From: an uncultured bacterium
GTDB taxonomy: Bacteria > Cyanobacteriota > Vampirovibrionia > Gastranaerophilales > Gastranaerophilaceae
Direction of reading: 5' to 3'
Assembly (NCBI GenBank): GCA_902791985.1
Contig: CADAYD010000017.1
Span: 1 to 64,000 of the forward strand
Length of the DNA stretch: 64,000 bases
In this document: positions 18,900 to 27,162 of the stretch, in pieces
Numbering within the stretch: the first letter of the stretch is position 1
Layout: each line of letters opens with the position of its first letter
Position numbers and translations under genes: made by a program
The notes under the pieces: generated by a model
Told to the model about the DNA's origin: nothing
What the model saw: the letters and a program-made list of their open reading frames with translations, nothing else
Database searches by the model: none

Positions 18900-19820
18900 C
18901 TATAATTGCGTGTAACTATTTGAAAATACTTCCTTGTTTAATAAAATTTTCAAGGTTTTAAAGATTTTTTCCTGTTGAGTATCACTTTTATCATAGTGAA
19001 TATCCTCAACCTCACCAAAACATTGTACCATATTTGATATATTTATGTACAATTTATCAATATCATTTTGCGGATTGTTACATTCAATCATACGTAAAAT
19101 TTTGACAAGCTCAATATCTGTAGCATCAATAATAGCTCCGTCAAGTCCTGCTCCGGAAAGCATAACTCCGTACACTCTGTTAACAATTTGTCTAATTTCT
19201 GATGGCATGCCGTTTGAAATATTTGATAATCCGACAAGAGTATTAACTTTTGGCTCAAAACTTTCTTTAATCATTCTGATGGCGTTTATAACCTCTGTTG
19301 CTTGGGTTTGGTCTATATTTAAAGGTAATATAAGAGGATCAAAAAATATTTTATCCGAAGGAACTTCTTTTTCTATACATTTTTCATAAATTGAAAGTAT
19401 TAAATCCATTCTTCCGTCTGCATTTTTAGGTATTCCTGTTTCTTTTGACATTGCCAGAGCAATAAGATTGCAGTTATATTTAATTGCCAAATCGGTTAAT
19501 CTTTCAAGTTTTTCAAAGTCTGCGGTGGTACTGTTTATAAAACAATTTTGCGGATTAGCGGTTAGCTTTAAGCCCTGTTCTATAGCATCAATATTTGAGG
19601 AATCAAATGAAATCGGCAATTTTGTTTCTGCAGTGCAAATCGGAAGCAGCCAATCAAAAATTTTGTCAAGGTTGCCTTTCGCAGGTCCAATATTTAAATC
19701 AACAGCATCACAATTTTGCATAATTTTTAACAAATTTTTTACAAAATTTTCGTCTTTCGATTCCAATGCATTACGGACAGTTTTTGAGATTATATGTATG
19801 TTTTCGCCTATCAATATCAT
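18900..19820 (-). CDS. AcsE-like methyltetrahydrofolate:corrinoid methyltransferase
   Basis: 306 residues from ATG 19820; an upstream in-frame extension is rejected because a promoter lies there. The whole protein follows the pterin-binding TIM barrel of AcsE/MetH: IGENIH, VDLNIGPA, SFDSSN, INST, GIPKNADGR, FDPLILP and GLSNISNG, including the conserved Asp and Asn that bind methyltetrahydrofolate. A further 45 residues extend beyond the usual 262. The known reaction passes the N5-methyl group to a corrinoid protein. No corrinoid protein, CODH/ACS or MetH is seen in the window, so the partner is unknown. A leaderless promoter precedes it and the TPR gene follows. Confidence 0.82.
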   Translation of the reverse strand: MILIGENIHIISKTVRNALESKDENFVKNLLKIMQNCDAVDLNIGPAKGNLDKIFDWLLPICTAETKLPISFDSSNIDAIEQGLKLTANPQNCFINSTTADFEKLERLTDLAIKYNCNLIALAMSKETGIPKNADGRMDLILSIYEKCIEKEVPSDKIFFDPLILPLNIDQTQATEVINAIRMIKESFEPKVNTLVGLSNISNGMPSEIRQIVNRVYGVMLSGAGLDGAIIDATDIELVKILRMIECNNPQNDIDKLYINISNMVQCFGEVEDIHYDKSDTQQEKIFKTLKILLNKEVFSNSYTQL

Positions 19821-19826
19821 GCATAA

Positions 19827-19858
19827 ATTATAGCACAAAAAGTTTAAAATTTTGACAA
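19827..19858 (-). promoter_or_regulatory. Extended -10 leaderless promoter of the AcsE-like gene
   Basis: TGC directly before TATAAT (19827-19832), 6 nt to the ATG at 19820. The best -35 match, TTGTCA, is 20 nt away, so the extended -10 probably compensates. Confidence 0.6.
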
Positions 19859-19985
19859 AATTTCGTGTTAAAATGCAAAAAATTATAAAAACAAAATATC
19901 TTAATAAAAATTTACAACTGAAAAGCACTAATATAGCAAAAATTTTTTTTAATCTGTTTTATAACTTTAAAACGAATAAATTGTG

Positions 19986-19994
19986 TGTTATAAT
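19986..19994 (+). promoter_or_regulatory. Extended -10 promoter of the 52-residue gene
   Basis: TGT followed by TATAAT; transcription should begin near 20001, giving a leader of about 45 nt that contains AAAGGAG. The -35 region is weak. Confidence 0.5.
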
Positions 19995-20047
19995 TAATAA
20001 CATATAAGGGGTCGTGTAAAACTTTAAAATGTGTAAAGGAGTGTTTT

Positions 20048-20206
20048 ATGGCAACAGTAACAACGGAAAAGGAAGTAAAAAAGATTAAATCGCCGTTTGC
20101 TGATGAATTTGAAGATTATTTAAAACATCAGTGTGCAAAAACAACATTCAATGGCACAGAACTAGAATCGTTCTCCTGGTATAAAAAGGTTTTAGGTCTT
20201 ATGTAA
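20048..20206 (+). CDS. Conserved-looking 52-residue protein
   Basis: A short gene with all its own signals: extended -10 promoter, AAAGGAG 6 nt before the ATG, and a terminator directly after the stop. The product (MATVTTEKEVKKIKSPF... ELESFSWYKKVLGLM) is charged and probably soluble, with an acidic helix DEFEDYLKHQCA and one Cys. There is no signal peptide or membrane segment. Codon use looks like its neighbours. I do not recognise it. Its isolation as a strong single-gene unit suggests an abundant small protein. Confidence 0.7.
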   Translation: MATVTTEKEVKKIKSPFADEFEDYLKHQCAKTTFNGTELESFSWYKKVLGLM

Positions 20207-20213
20207 TTTTCTT

Positions 20214-20241
20214 AAAGCGAGTTTTGATGCTCGCTTTTTTC
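20214..20241 (+). terminator. Rho-independent terminator after the 52-residue gene
   Basis: Stem AAAGCGAG/CTCGCTTT with an 8-nt loop and a T6 run. Confidence 0.85.
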
Positions 20242-20273
20242 AATGTAAAAATATTTTACAAAATATTTTTGTG

Positions 20274-20302
20274 TTGAAAAATATTGTTATGTCCTTTATT
20301 AT
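20274..20302 (+). promoter_or_regulatory. Leaderless promoter of the 270-residue gene
   Basis: TTGAAA, 17 nt, TATTAT, then 6 nt to the ATG at 20309. No Shine-Dalgarno is present. Confidence 0.7.
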
Positions 20303-20308
20303 ATTGAA

Positions 20309-21121
20309 ATGGAATCAGATTATAAAAATTTTCGGGAATTAAGTGTAGAAGAAATAGATAACCGTTTAGAAGTTGATATTGAAGAGAATAAGAAGAAAAT
20401 AAAAAAAATTACAATAATCAGTTTTTTTGTTTTGGTATTTTTATTTCGCGGCTCTATAGCCAGATGGGCAAGATTCAGTGTGGCAATATCCCGAGGTATT
20501 TCAAATGAAAGAATAGATACATCAAAAGAACCCATTCAAACGGATTATTCAAAAGAGGAGCAAAAGGAAAAAACTTTTGTTTATCATTCGTTAATTAATA
20601 AAAATGAAATGGAAATTATTCCTCAAGCGCATTATATTCTCAGTGCAAAAATGGTCGCCTCAAATCATAGTTTTATATTTGTATCAAAATTTTTTGATAG
20701 CGCTGCGTTATATGATTTAGGTTCTGCTTGGGGAAAAATGGCAGACAAAAAATTGTACAAAAAATATGTTAAAGTATACAGTGCAAAGACGGAATTAACA
20801 GGTGCTCGCAGACTTCATTGGCAGTGGAGACATGATACTCCTGTGCCATCGGGGTATATTTCTTCGCATCTTTCGCATACTCATATAATTCCTGCCAATA
20901 GGAATATTATGGCTGCTATGTTAAAAATTAAAATGTATCAAGATTTCAGACTTGAAGGTGAACTTGTTGATATGAATTATTATGACAAAAATATAGGAAG
21001 GGTTATGCATTATAAAACAAGTCTTTCACGTCGAGATACTGATGCTTCAAGCAGAGGCTCAGGGGCATGCGAAACAATGTATGTTACAAAAGTCCAAATC
21101 GGAAATAAGGTATACAAATAA
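20309..21121 (+). CDS. Single-pass membrane protein, function unknown
   Basis: 270 residues. A charged cytoplasmic N-terminus (1-34) precedes one membrane helix (about 35-48, IISFFVLVFLFRGSIA); the remaining 200 residues should be outside. Notable blocks are TELTGARRLHWQWRHDTPVPSGY, then SSHLSHTHIIPANRN and SSRGSGACETMYV. The His-rich SHLSHTH segment could bind metal. I do not recognise a family. The start is set by a leaderless promoter. It is convergent with the permease gene, 4 nt apart and with no terminator between. Confidence 0.7.
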   Translation: MESDYKNFRELSVEEIDNRLEVDIEENKKKIKKITIISFFVLVFLFRGSIARWARFSVAISRGISNERIDTSKEPIQTDYSKEEQKEKTFVYHSLINKNEMEIIPQAHYILSAKMVASNHSFIFVSKFFDSAALYDLGSAWGKMADKKLYKKYVKVYSAKTELTGARRLHWQWRHDTPVPSGYISSHLSHTHIIPANRNIMAAMLKIKMYQDFRLEGELVDMNYYDKNIGRVMHYKTSLSRRDTDASSRGSGACETMYVTKVQIGNKVYK

Positions 21122-21125
21122 TTTT

Positions 21126-21998
21126 TTAAATTTTATATTTCCCGCGTTCAAAAACAAATATATTTAAAAGTGAAAATAGCATTACGATTATTAAAAGAAT
21201 TACTGCCATAGCGCTGGCGTAGCCTAAATCAAGGTTTTCAAACGCCTTTTCGTATATGTAATAAACAATGGTTTTTGTGGAGTCAAGTGGCCCGCCTTTA
21301 GTCATAACATAGATTTCGGCAAAAATTTTCATTGCGGAAATAGAACTTATTGTGGTTACAAGCGCAATGGTCGGCATAAGGTGAGGAACAGTTACTGTCA
21401 GATGTTTTTGCCAAAAATTTGCTCCGTCAATGTCACAGGCTTCGTACAGTTCTTTTGGGACACTCATCAGTGATGCCAGGTAAATCATCATGTAGTAGCC
21501 AATCCCCTTCCAAATTGTAACGATTATGACAGAATAAATCGCGTATTTGGGGTCTGTAAGCCAGCCGATTTGGGGGAAATGTAATAACTGCATGAAATAA
21601 TTTAAAATTCCGTCCTGAGCATAAAGCCATTTAAACGCAATTGCAGCAACGACAATAGACACAATTACAGGTAAGTAAATCAAGATTTTGTATAAAGTTA
21701 TTCCTCGAATTTTCTGGTTTATTAAAACTGCTAAAAACAGCGGAAAAATTGCCAAAATAGGCACGGCAACAACAAGATAAATTATTGTATTAAGCATAAC
21801 TTTATAGAAAATGGGGTTATGCAATATCTCCAGATAGTTTTGTAGTCCTGCAAAATCCGGATTATATATACTTTGTGAGTAGTTTAAAAAACTCAAACCA
21901 ATAGTCTGGAAGAATGGTATGAAGAAAAAAATTAATAATACAATCCCTGCCGGAAGCAAAAACATATATGGTGCAAATTTGCCGTAATATTTAAACAT
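21126..21998 (-). CDS. ABC sugar transporter permease, MalF/UgpA type
   Basis: 290 residues with six membrane helices and the coupling motif ELYEACDIDGANFWQKHLTVTVPHL-type EAA loop (about 187-210) that docks to the ATPase. The C-terminus NIFVFERGKYKI is also typical. This type imports sugars or glycerol-3-phosphate as one half of a heteromeric pair. No second permease, binding protein or ATPase adjoins it, so it is an orphan here. The ATG at 21998 follows a consensus leaderless promoter. Confidence 0.88.
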   Translation of the reverse strand: MFKYYGKFAPYMFLLPAGIVLLIFFFIPFFQTIGLSFLNYSQSIYNPDFAGLQNYLEILHNPIFYKVMLNTIIYLVVAVPILAIFPLFLAVLINQKIRGITLYKILIYLPVIVSIVVAAIAFKWLYAQDGILNYFMQLLHFPQIGWLTDPKYAIYSVIIVTIWKGIGYYMMIYLASLMSVPKELYEACDIDGANFWQKHLTVTVPHLMPTIALVTTISSISAMKIFAEIYVMTKGGPLDSTKTIVYYIYEKAFENLDLGYASAMAVILLIIVMLFSLLNIFVFERGKYKI

Positions 21999-22004
21999 GT
22001 CTTA

Positions 22005-22033
22005 ATTATCTCACTCTATTTATGCTCAGTCAA
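22005..22033 (-). promoter_or_regulatory. Leaderless promoter of the permease gene
   Basis: TTGACT, 17 nt, GATAAT, then 6 nt to the ATG at 21998. Confidence 0.75.
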
Positions 22034-22134
22034 GTATAATAACCTTTTTGCCTATCTTTATTATATTCTATTGTAAAGATATGTAACAAATATATAATTT
22101 TTATATAAAATTAGGCAATTTTTTATTGAAAAAA

Positions 22135-22163
22135 TTGTTTATATACATGTAACGAGGTATAAT
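22135..22163 (+). promoter_or_regulatory. Promoter directly before a 59-residue ORF
   Basis: TTGTTT, 17 nt, TATAAT, then 7 nt to the ATG at 22171. Confidence 0.65.
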
Positions 22164-22170
22164 CGAATCT

Positions 22171-22350
22171 ATGGATGAGAAAAGCAGACAAAACTTTGAA
22201 GTAATTGAGAATACCAGAGAAAGAGTAAATGAAGTTTCTGAAAATCATGCAATCTCTCATCAAACAAATCCGATAGTACGAAAGTTGCTGGACTTTGGCT
22301 TGTCCAACAAAACCCGCAAATTTTCCGTACGTGATTTGTTCAGTAGATAG
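22171..22350 (+). CDS. Small 59-residue protein, probably leaderless
   Basis: ORF MDEKSRQNFEVIENTRERVN... FSVRDLFSR, highly charged, helical in its first half and ending in a basic segment (KLLDFGLSNKTRKFSVRDLF). No signal peptide or membrane helix. It starts 7 nt after a consensus promoter and has no ribosome site at a useful distance. A convergent ORF on the other strand is hydrophobic and lacks signals. Function unknown; the case rests on promoter position and protein-like composition. Confidence 0.5.
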   Translation: MDEKSRQNFEVIENTRERVNEVSENHAISHQTNPIVRKLLDFGLSNKTRKFSVRDLFSR

Positions 22351-22446
22351 ACTTAGTAACACGGTTTTATGAGGATCGATACGTACATAAATTTGTACGG
22401 TTTGCGAAAAGTCGAAAAGGTTGTGCTTCGTTACACTTTTTTATAC

Positions 22447-22475
22447 AAAAAAAAGAGGATTTAGTCCTCTTTTTT
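22447..22475. terminator. Bidirectional terminator between the 59-residue ORF and cobO
   Basis: A-run, stem AAGAGGA/TCCTCTT with a 5-nt loop, T-run. It reaches the cobO stop codon from the other side. Confidence 0.8.
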
Positions 22476-23007
22476 AGTATTCAATACCTTGTCTTGCCAT
22501 AACCCCGATATCAAAGTAGTGTTTAATCGGTTTCATTTCAGTGACTAAATGCGCCATCGCGATAAGCTCTGGGTGCGCATAGCGGCCTGTTAATACAACT
22601 TCCAAGTTTTCCGGTTTATGTAACAGAACATCCTTAATATCACTGACTTTAATCATATTCATAGCTGTACAAATGTTTATTTCGTCTAAAATTACAAGTT
22701 GGTATTCGCCTGAATTGATTGCTTCTTTAGCTTTTTCCCAACCTTTTTTTGCTTCTTTATAATCCTCAAGGCATACATTATGTGAATAGCAAACTCTATC
22801 CATTCCGAACTGGATAACTTCAAGATTAGGCAAAAATTTTGATGACGAAAGCATTTCTCCGTAAGTAGTTGCACCATCTCCTTTGGTAAACTGTATAACA
22901 AGAACTTTCCATCCATGTCCCAATGCACGCAAAGCAAGACCTAGTGCTGCTGTTGTTTTCCCCTTGCCGTCTCCTGTATAAATTTGTATATAACCATGCT
23001 CTAACAC
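22474..23007 (-). CDS. cobO: Corrinoid adenosyltransferase CobO/BtuR
   Basis: 177 residues, the usual length. P-loop TGDGKGKTTAA at 11-21, FTKGDGATTYGE, then LVILDEIN and LTGR are the CobA/CobO family motifs. It transfers the adenosyl group of ATP to cob(I)alamin or cobyrinic acid diamide, making adenosylcobalamin. The start is GTG at 23007, fixed by GGAGGT 7 nt upstream. It stands alone, which fits corrinoid salvage. The AcsE-like protein 3 kb away also uses a corrinoid, though there is no direct link. Confidence 0.92.
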   Translation of the reverse strand: MLEHGYIQIYTGDGKGKTTAALGLALRALGHGWKVLVIQFTKGDGATTYGEMLSSSKFLPNLEVIQFGMDRVCYSHNVCLEDYKEAKKGWEKAKEAINSGEYQLVILDEINICTAMNMIKVSDIKDVLLHKPENLEVVLTGRYAHPELIAMAHLVTEMKPIKHYFDIGVMARQGIEY

Positions 23008-23400
23008 CTAGAATACCTCCGGACTACACGTTCTCTTTCTTATAATAAACTATTTCCCATAAAATTTAATCGTTCAAAGGATGGATAAATGAAGTAAAAA
23101 GAAAAAATTTCTGATTGCTTGTTTAAAAATCTCGTTCCCGATTAAGTAAATCTATCATAGAATAAATTTTTAATTTTGACCAATATTTTTTTTGTATCAT
23201 GCCAAAGTCGTTACAATTATTTGGGTGCGAGTTTTATAAAATAGCAATTTGATTATGTTTGAGCCACTATTATTTTTTATTGAAAAATTTACAAAAATTT
23301 TGTAAAAAAAGATTAAAATATACTTGCACATCATTGAACATGTCTGTGGGTTTGAATTTTGCCCCATGCTTGAATTGTGAAGATTTTTTAATATTTTTAG

Positions 23401-23424
23401 GGCGATATGGCTATAAGGCGATAA
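23401..23424 (+). repeat. Octamer tandem repeat array
   Basis: Three 8-nt units GGCGATAT, GGCTATAA, GGCGATAA in direct succession. Confidence 0.7.
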
Positions 23425-23493
23425 GTTCGTATCGTTTTATTAATTATTAGTATTAATAGTACTATATTGAAATAATTATTAATTGTAACAATT

Positions 23494-23541
23494 ATGGCGT
23501 CCTATAGCCTTATCACCTTAATTATCCAACGTCTTATTGCC
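23494..23541 (-). repeat. Octamer tandem repeat array, inverted
   Basis: Read on the minus strand, six 8-nt units: GGCAATAA, GACGTTGG, ATAATTAA, GGTGATAA, GGCTATAG, GACGCCAT. The array is opposite in orientation to that at 23401-23424, with about 70 nt between them. Confidence 0.6.
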
Positions 23542-23590
23542 CAAAACTTTTTTTTCATCTATCATAATAAAAAAGAGGAGTTAAGGGATT

Positions 23591-24310
23591 ATGGAAGAAA
23601 GAAATAATAGACCGGTTGTCAAACTAATATCAAAACCGCAAAATATGTTAAAAACTATTTATACGGCATGCCGAACTTGTTATAGTGCGCAATCGCCTGT
23701 TGATATGTATGAAAATGACGCAGATGAAGAAAAAATGCTAAAACTTATTAAAAATGTTGTCGCATCAGGTCATCATTCAACAATTGAGCACATTCAGATA
23801 AGTTTTGCAATATCAAATGTTTCAAGAGCATGTACACACCAATTGGTACGTCACAGACTGATGTCCTTTTCTCAAAAATCACAAAGATATGTTCAAGAAA
23901 AAGGTCAGTTTGATTATATAATCCCGCCGACTATTGATAAAAACCCCGAACTCAAAGAAAAATTTATTGCGTTTATGGGTGAAATTTCAGACAAATATCA
24001 GGAATTTGTTGAAGCAGGGATTCCTGCGGAGGATGCAAGATTTGTTCTGCCAAACGCTACATCATCATCACTTGTTGCAAGCCTGAATTTGAGAGAACTC
24101 ATTCATCTTGCACAGTTAAGGCTCTGCACACGTGCGCAGTATGAAATCCGAATGATGGTTAAGGCAATGTGTGATGAGATTACCAAAGAAGAACCTTGGC
24201 TGAAAGAATACCTCGTTCCGAAATGCGAATTTTTAGGTTTCTGCGATGAACACAAATCCTGCGGAAGAAAGATAACAAAATCAGAACTCTTTGCCAAAGC
24301 AGGAGTGTAA
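23591..24310 (+). CDS. thyX: Flavin-dependent thymidylate synthase ThyX
   Basis: 239 residues with the diagnostic RHRxxSxxxxSxR motif (RHRLMSFSQKSQR, 87-99) and the FAD/dUMP-binding segments SGHHSTIEH and LRLCTRAQYEIR. It methylates dUMP to dTMP using methylenetetrahydrofolate and FAD, replacing ThyA. AGAGGAG precedes the ATG. The dtd gene follows 3 nt downstream, so they are one operon. Confidence 0.95.
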   Translation: MEERNNRPVVKLISKPQNMLKTIYTACRTCYSAQSPVDMYENDADEEKMLKLIKNVVASGHHSTIEHIQISFAISNVSRACTHQLVRHRLMSFSQKSQRYVQEKGQFDYIIPPTIDKNPELKEKFIAFMGEISDKYQEFVEAGIPAEDARFVLPNATSSSLVASLNLRELIHLAQLRLCTRAQYEIRMMVKAMCDEITKEEPWLKEYLVPKCEFLGFCDEHKSCGRKITKSELFAKAGV

Positions 24311-24313
24311 ATA

Positions 24314-24751
24314 TTGAAAGCGCTAATTCAGAGAGTAAAAAGAGCGTCGGTGACAATAGATGGGAAATTGTTTTCTTCTATTGATTGTGGTTTGCTTGTA
24401 TTTTTAGGGGTTCAAAAAGGCGACACGCAGGAAAATGTTGATAAGTTAGCTCCAAAGCTTGTTAATCTGCGCATATTTGAGGACGAAAACGACAAAATGA
24501 ATCTTTCACTCAGAGATGTTGGCGGGCAAATGCTTATTGTTTCGCAGTTTACCTTGTGTGGAGATTGCAAAAAAGGAACTCGCCCCAGTTTCGACAACGC
24601 AGAGCTTCCTGATAGGGCAAATGAACTCTATGAATATTTTGTATCTCAAATCAAAATGCAGGGAATTGAAACAAAAACAGGTAGTTTTGGCGCAATGATG
24701 GATGTTGAACTGATTAACGACGGGCCTGTAACTTTTATGGTTGAGAAGTAG
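24314..24751 (+). CDS. dtd: D-aminoacyl-tRNA deacylase
   Basis: 145 residues, family length. SQFTL, GTRPSF and the Gly-cisPro pair in NDGPVTF mark the DTD active site, which removes D-amino acids (and glycine from tRNA-Ala) from mischarged tRNA. The start is TTG at 24314 with AGGAG 8 nt upstream, overlapping the end of thyX; the annotation should not be moved to a later ATG, since the first residues [13 protein letters not shown] are the conserved N-terminus. Convergent with the next gene, 5 nt apart. Confidence 0.93.
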   Translation: MKALIQRVKRASVTIDGKLFSSIDCGLLVFLGVQKGDTQENVDKLAPKLVNLRIFEDENDKMNLSLRDVGGQMLIVSQFTLCGDCKKGTRPSFDNAELPDRANELYEYFVSQIKMQGIETKTGSFGAMMDVELINDGPVTFMVEK

Positions 24752-24756
24752 TTATA

Positions 24757-27087
24757 TTAGTGCAATCCTGTCGGTGAAAATTCATCAAAGAAATATGTGT
24801 TTTTATACGCAAAGAGTCTGTCAGGATACCCCATAATTTTAAGTTCATTTGCATCCGGAACTCCTATGACTTTTTTAATACCTGAAGATTTTCTGTTTGG
24901 CGCAAATTGACCCAATGCATCCTCAAATGCTTCATAATATTCAAGACATTTTGGGAATTTGTAATAATCATAGATTTGCTCTTTTGCGTTTTTACCGATT
25001 GTTGTTTTGGCTTTTTTGCTTCCATCCTCTGTTAGTTTCGCTATTGATGAAGTTTCTGTATTTATATAATCGTCCTCAACAATGGTTTTTAGTACGGATT
25101 TTTCTATTGAATCTTTTATGTTAAAGATGTCTGAAATATTTTTAATTTTTGTTTTTTCATTTGAAGTTAAATCTTTGTAATCGTCGTATTTGCATAAATA
25201 TTCAATGGCTTTTGTTTCATCTGAATTTTCAACTATTTTTTGTGCAATTTTTTTATTAGATGCAAGTTCTAAACTTTGCGGATAATTTTGGACAAATTCA
25301 GCATTAAGGATATATTTCCCCGCTTTTTCGATATCAATTAAACCGTCTTTTGCTTGTGCATAAGTTTGTGCATTTTTTAGTATTTGGCTATCTGGTGCAG
25401 AATTTGTGTAATCAATATAATTAGTTACGCGCATTAAGGTCGTTTCAACTTTTTCTTTGTTTTTCAATTTATTCCCGTGGATATTTTTGTCTATAATATC
25501 AGTTATGATTTTTGATGTTTTTATTTGACAGGAGTCAAGTGCTTCAGGTTTATATTTTGAACAAACTTCTGCAAGATAATTCAGGTTATTTTCATAAAGG
25601 ATATTTATATAGGAATCAAAATTATCCTGAATATTACGCAATGCTGCAAGTTTTTTATTCTCGGCTTTTATGGCTTCAATCTTTTTATTTCGCTCAATTG
25701 TGTTCATTTTTTCTGTATGGATTGGTCGTATAGAATTGTCATAAACATAGTCTTCAAGTTCTTTGATAGTTTTATCTCCGTCCCAAACTTTGTCTGCTTC
25801 TTGTAAAAATTTTATAAGCATCTTCACATCATCCTCGCCAAATAAGCAAGAGTCAAATTGGACAATGGTATTTAAAAGTTTTTCACTTTCATCAAATTTG
25901 CCGGAATAAAATTCAAGTTTAGTTTTAAAATGTTCTTTGGTGAAATGCTTATAATCTCTTTGAGAAGCTTTGATATTTTCACTATCTTTTATAATTTTAA
26001 ATATTCGCGTCGGGATTTTTTCAAATTTGTAATTAGGTTCTTTTAAGGATGAAACTTTTATGGTTTTCCCGTTTTTGTTATAGATAATTTCATTCGGATT
26101 TTTTAAATTTATATACTGTTTTTGTAAAACTTTTAGTACAAAATCATCATAATCTATTCCTAGCAGTTTTATATCATTTTCAGATAAAAGGTTTTTATTC
26201 TGTTTACGGAATTCCGGTACAGAAGTGAAAGAGCCCTTATTATGCAGTTTGTGGTATCTTATGGTAATTTCTTTTAAGGTTGGTCCTATAAGTTTTTTAT
26301 ACGCATTGTCTTTTTCTTCTTGCGATTTTATTTTAATGTTATCATTTAAAAGCTGCATAACTTTTGATGATAATAGTTCTTTGGCTTTATTTTTGTCATC
26401 AGCTTCAAAAGCATCATACAAATCTTCGTAAAAATCTCTTGTTATTGTATTTTCAAGTTTACGTGCTATAACTTCTTCCGGTCTTGACGGAATTTTTATT
26501 TTAGGATATTTCTTTATCACTTCTTTTAAAGAATGGATGTCATTAAGTGGCTGATAATAATCCTGAAAAACTTTTTTGAGGTTAAAATTATCTTTTTCTA
26601 TCGAGGACTTAAATTTATTTATTAAAACATAATCGGTTTTTTCGTCTGCTTGATTATTTGACTTTATAACATATAAAAAGCCGCTTTTATATATTTTTTT
26701 AATAGAATTTACTTCTTTTTTTATTTGTACTGCACGATCATATTTTTGCTGCGGGTTTAAAATTCTGTCTTCCCAAAGAAGCTCGCCTTCTGCATAAAGG
26801 TCTTCCAATTGTTTTTTTAAGTTCGATAAAACTTTAAGTGCTTTGTATTGAAGCTCTGTTTGATTAATTTCTTCATCCGGAGCATCTTCTTTTAATATTT
26901 CGTTCAGGGTGCGCAGCAAATTGTTTTTTTCAAAATTAATATTATTAATACGGCCGGTAAAATAGACTGCCGGATAAGCCGCAGGGAGTGCTTGTGAATT
27001 TGTTGTACTTTTTTGACACTCTTTTGTGCTGTGAATTTTATTTTGTGGTGTATGGTATTGAATTAATTTAACGGAATCTATTTTCAT
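24757..27087 (-). CDS. Large helical lineage-type protein
   Basis: 776 residues, not recognised. The N-terminus is disordered and reaches the motif AVYFTGRINNINF (about 40-53), the Phe-x-Gly signature shared with other proteins here. The rest is long Lys/Glu-rich helices with no membrane segment or signal peptide, and a final block (KKVIGVPDANELKIMGYPDRLFAYKNTYFFDEFSPTGLH-like) that looks folded. AAAGGA lies 6 nt before the ATG. Divergent from the 167-residue gene. Could be structural or an effector; nothing in the sequence decides. Confidence 0.7.
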   Translation of the reverse strand: MKIDSVKLIQYHTPQNKIHSTKECQKSTTNSQALPAAYPAVYFTGRINNINFEKNNLLRTLNEILKEDAPDEEINQTELQYKALKVLSNLKKQLEDLYAEGELLWEDRILNPQQKYDRAVQIKKEVNSIKKIYKSGFLYVIKSNNQADEKTDYVLINKFKSSIEKDNFNLKKVFQDYYQPLNDIHSLKEVIKKYPKIKIPSRPEEVIARKLENTITRDFYEDLYDAFEADDKNKAKELLSSKVMQLLNDNIKIKSQEEKDNAYKKLIGPTLKEITIRYHKLHNKGSFTSVPEFRKQNKNLLSENDIKLLGIDYDDFVLKVLQKQYINLKNPNEIIYNKNGKTIKVSSLKEPNYKFEKIPTRIFKIIKDSENIKASQRDYKHFTKEHFKTKLEFYSGKFDESEKLLNTIVQFDSCLFGEDDVKMLIKFLQEADKVWDGDKTIKELEDYVYDNSIRPIHTEKMNTIERNKKIEAIKAENKKLAALRNIQDNFDSYINILYENNLNYLAEVCSKYKPEALDSCQIKTSKIITDIIDKNIHGNKLKNKEKVETTLMRVTNYIDYTNSAPDSQILKNAQTYAQAKDGLIDIEKAGKYILNAEFVQNYPQSLELASNKKIAQKIVENSDETKAIEYLCKYDDYKDLTSNEKTKIKNISDIFNIKDSIEKSVLKTIVEDDYINTETSSIAKLTEDGSKKAKTTIGKNAKEQIYDYYKFPKCLEYYEAFEDALGQFAPNRKSSGIKKVIGVPDANELKIMGYPDRLFAYKNTYFFDEFSPTGLH

Positions 27088-27127
27088 GAAAAATCCTTTA
27101 TCTTATTAAAAATCAAAATAAAAAATT

Positions 27128-27156
27128 TTGCCAATAATTGTAAAATTCCTTATAAT
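27128..27156 (+). promoter_or_regulatory. Leaderless promoter of the 167-residue gene and prmC
   Basis: TTGCCA, 17 nt, TATAAT, then 6 nt to the ATG at 27163. Confidence 0.75.
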
Positions 27157-27162
27157 AACTTT

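Larger units (their letters stand above)
23021..23590. other. Long AT-rich intergenic region between cobO and thyX
   Basis: 570 nt without a convincing gene. It holds two octamer repeat arrays in inverted orientation (23401-23424 and 23494-23541) and a short TATCAT-like element near the thyX ribosome site. A 63-residue TTG-started ORF at 23259 has no supporting signal. Confidence 0.6.

Noticed and set aside
18900-19928. Longer N-terminus (36 residues more) for the AcsE-like protein
   Set aside because: The extension is translated from the promoter region, is hydrophobic and Cys/Phe-rich, and homologues begin at IGE.
22123-22362. 79-residue ORF antisense to the 59-residue gene
   Set aside because: No promoter or ribosome site; it runs through the opposite-strand promoter and its composition is unlike neighbouring proteins.
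23259-23450. 63-residue ORF in the cobO-thyX gap
   Set aside because: TTG start, no ribosome site, Phe/Leu/Lys composition typical of AT-rich noise, and it runs through an octamer array.
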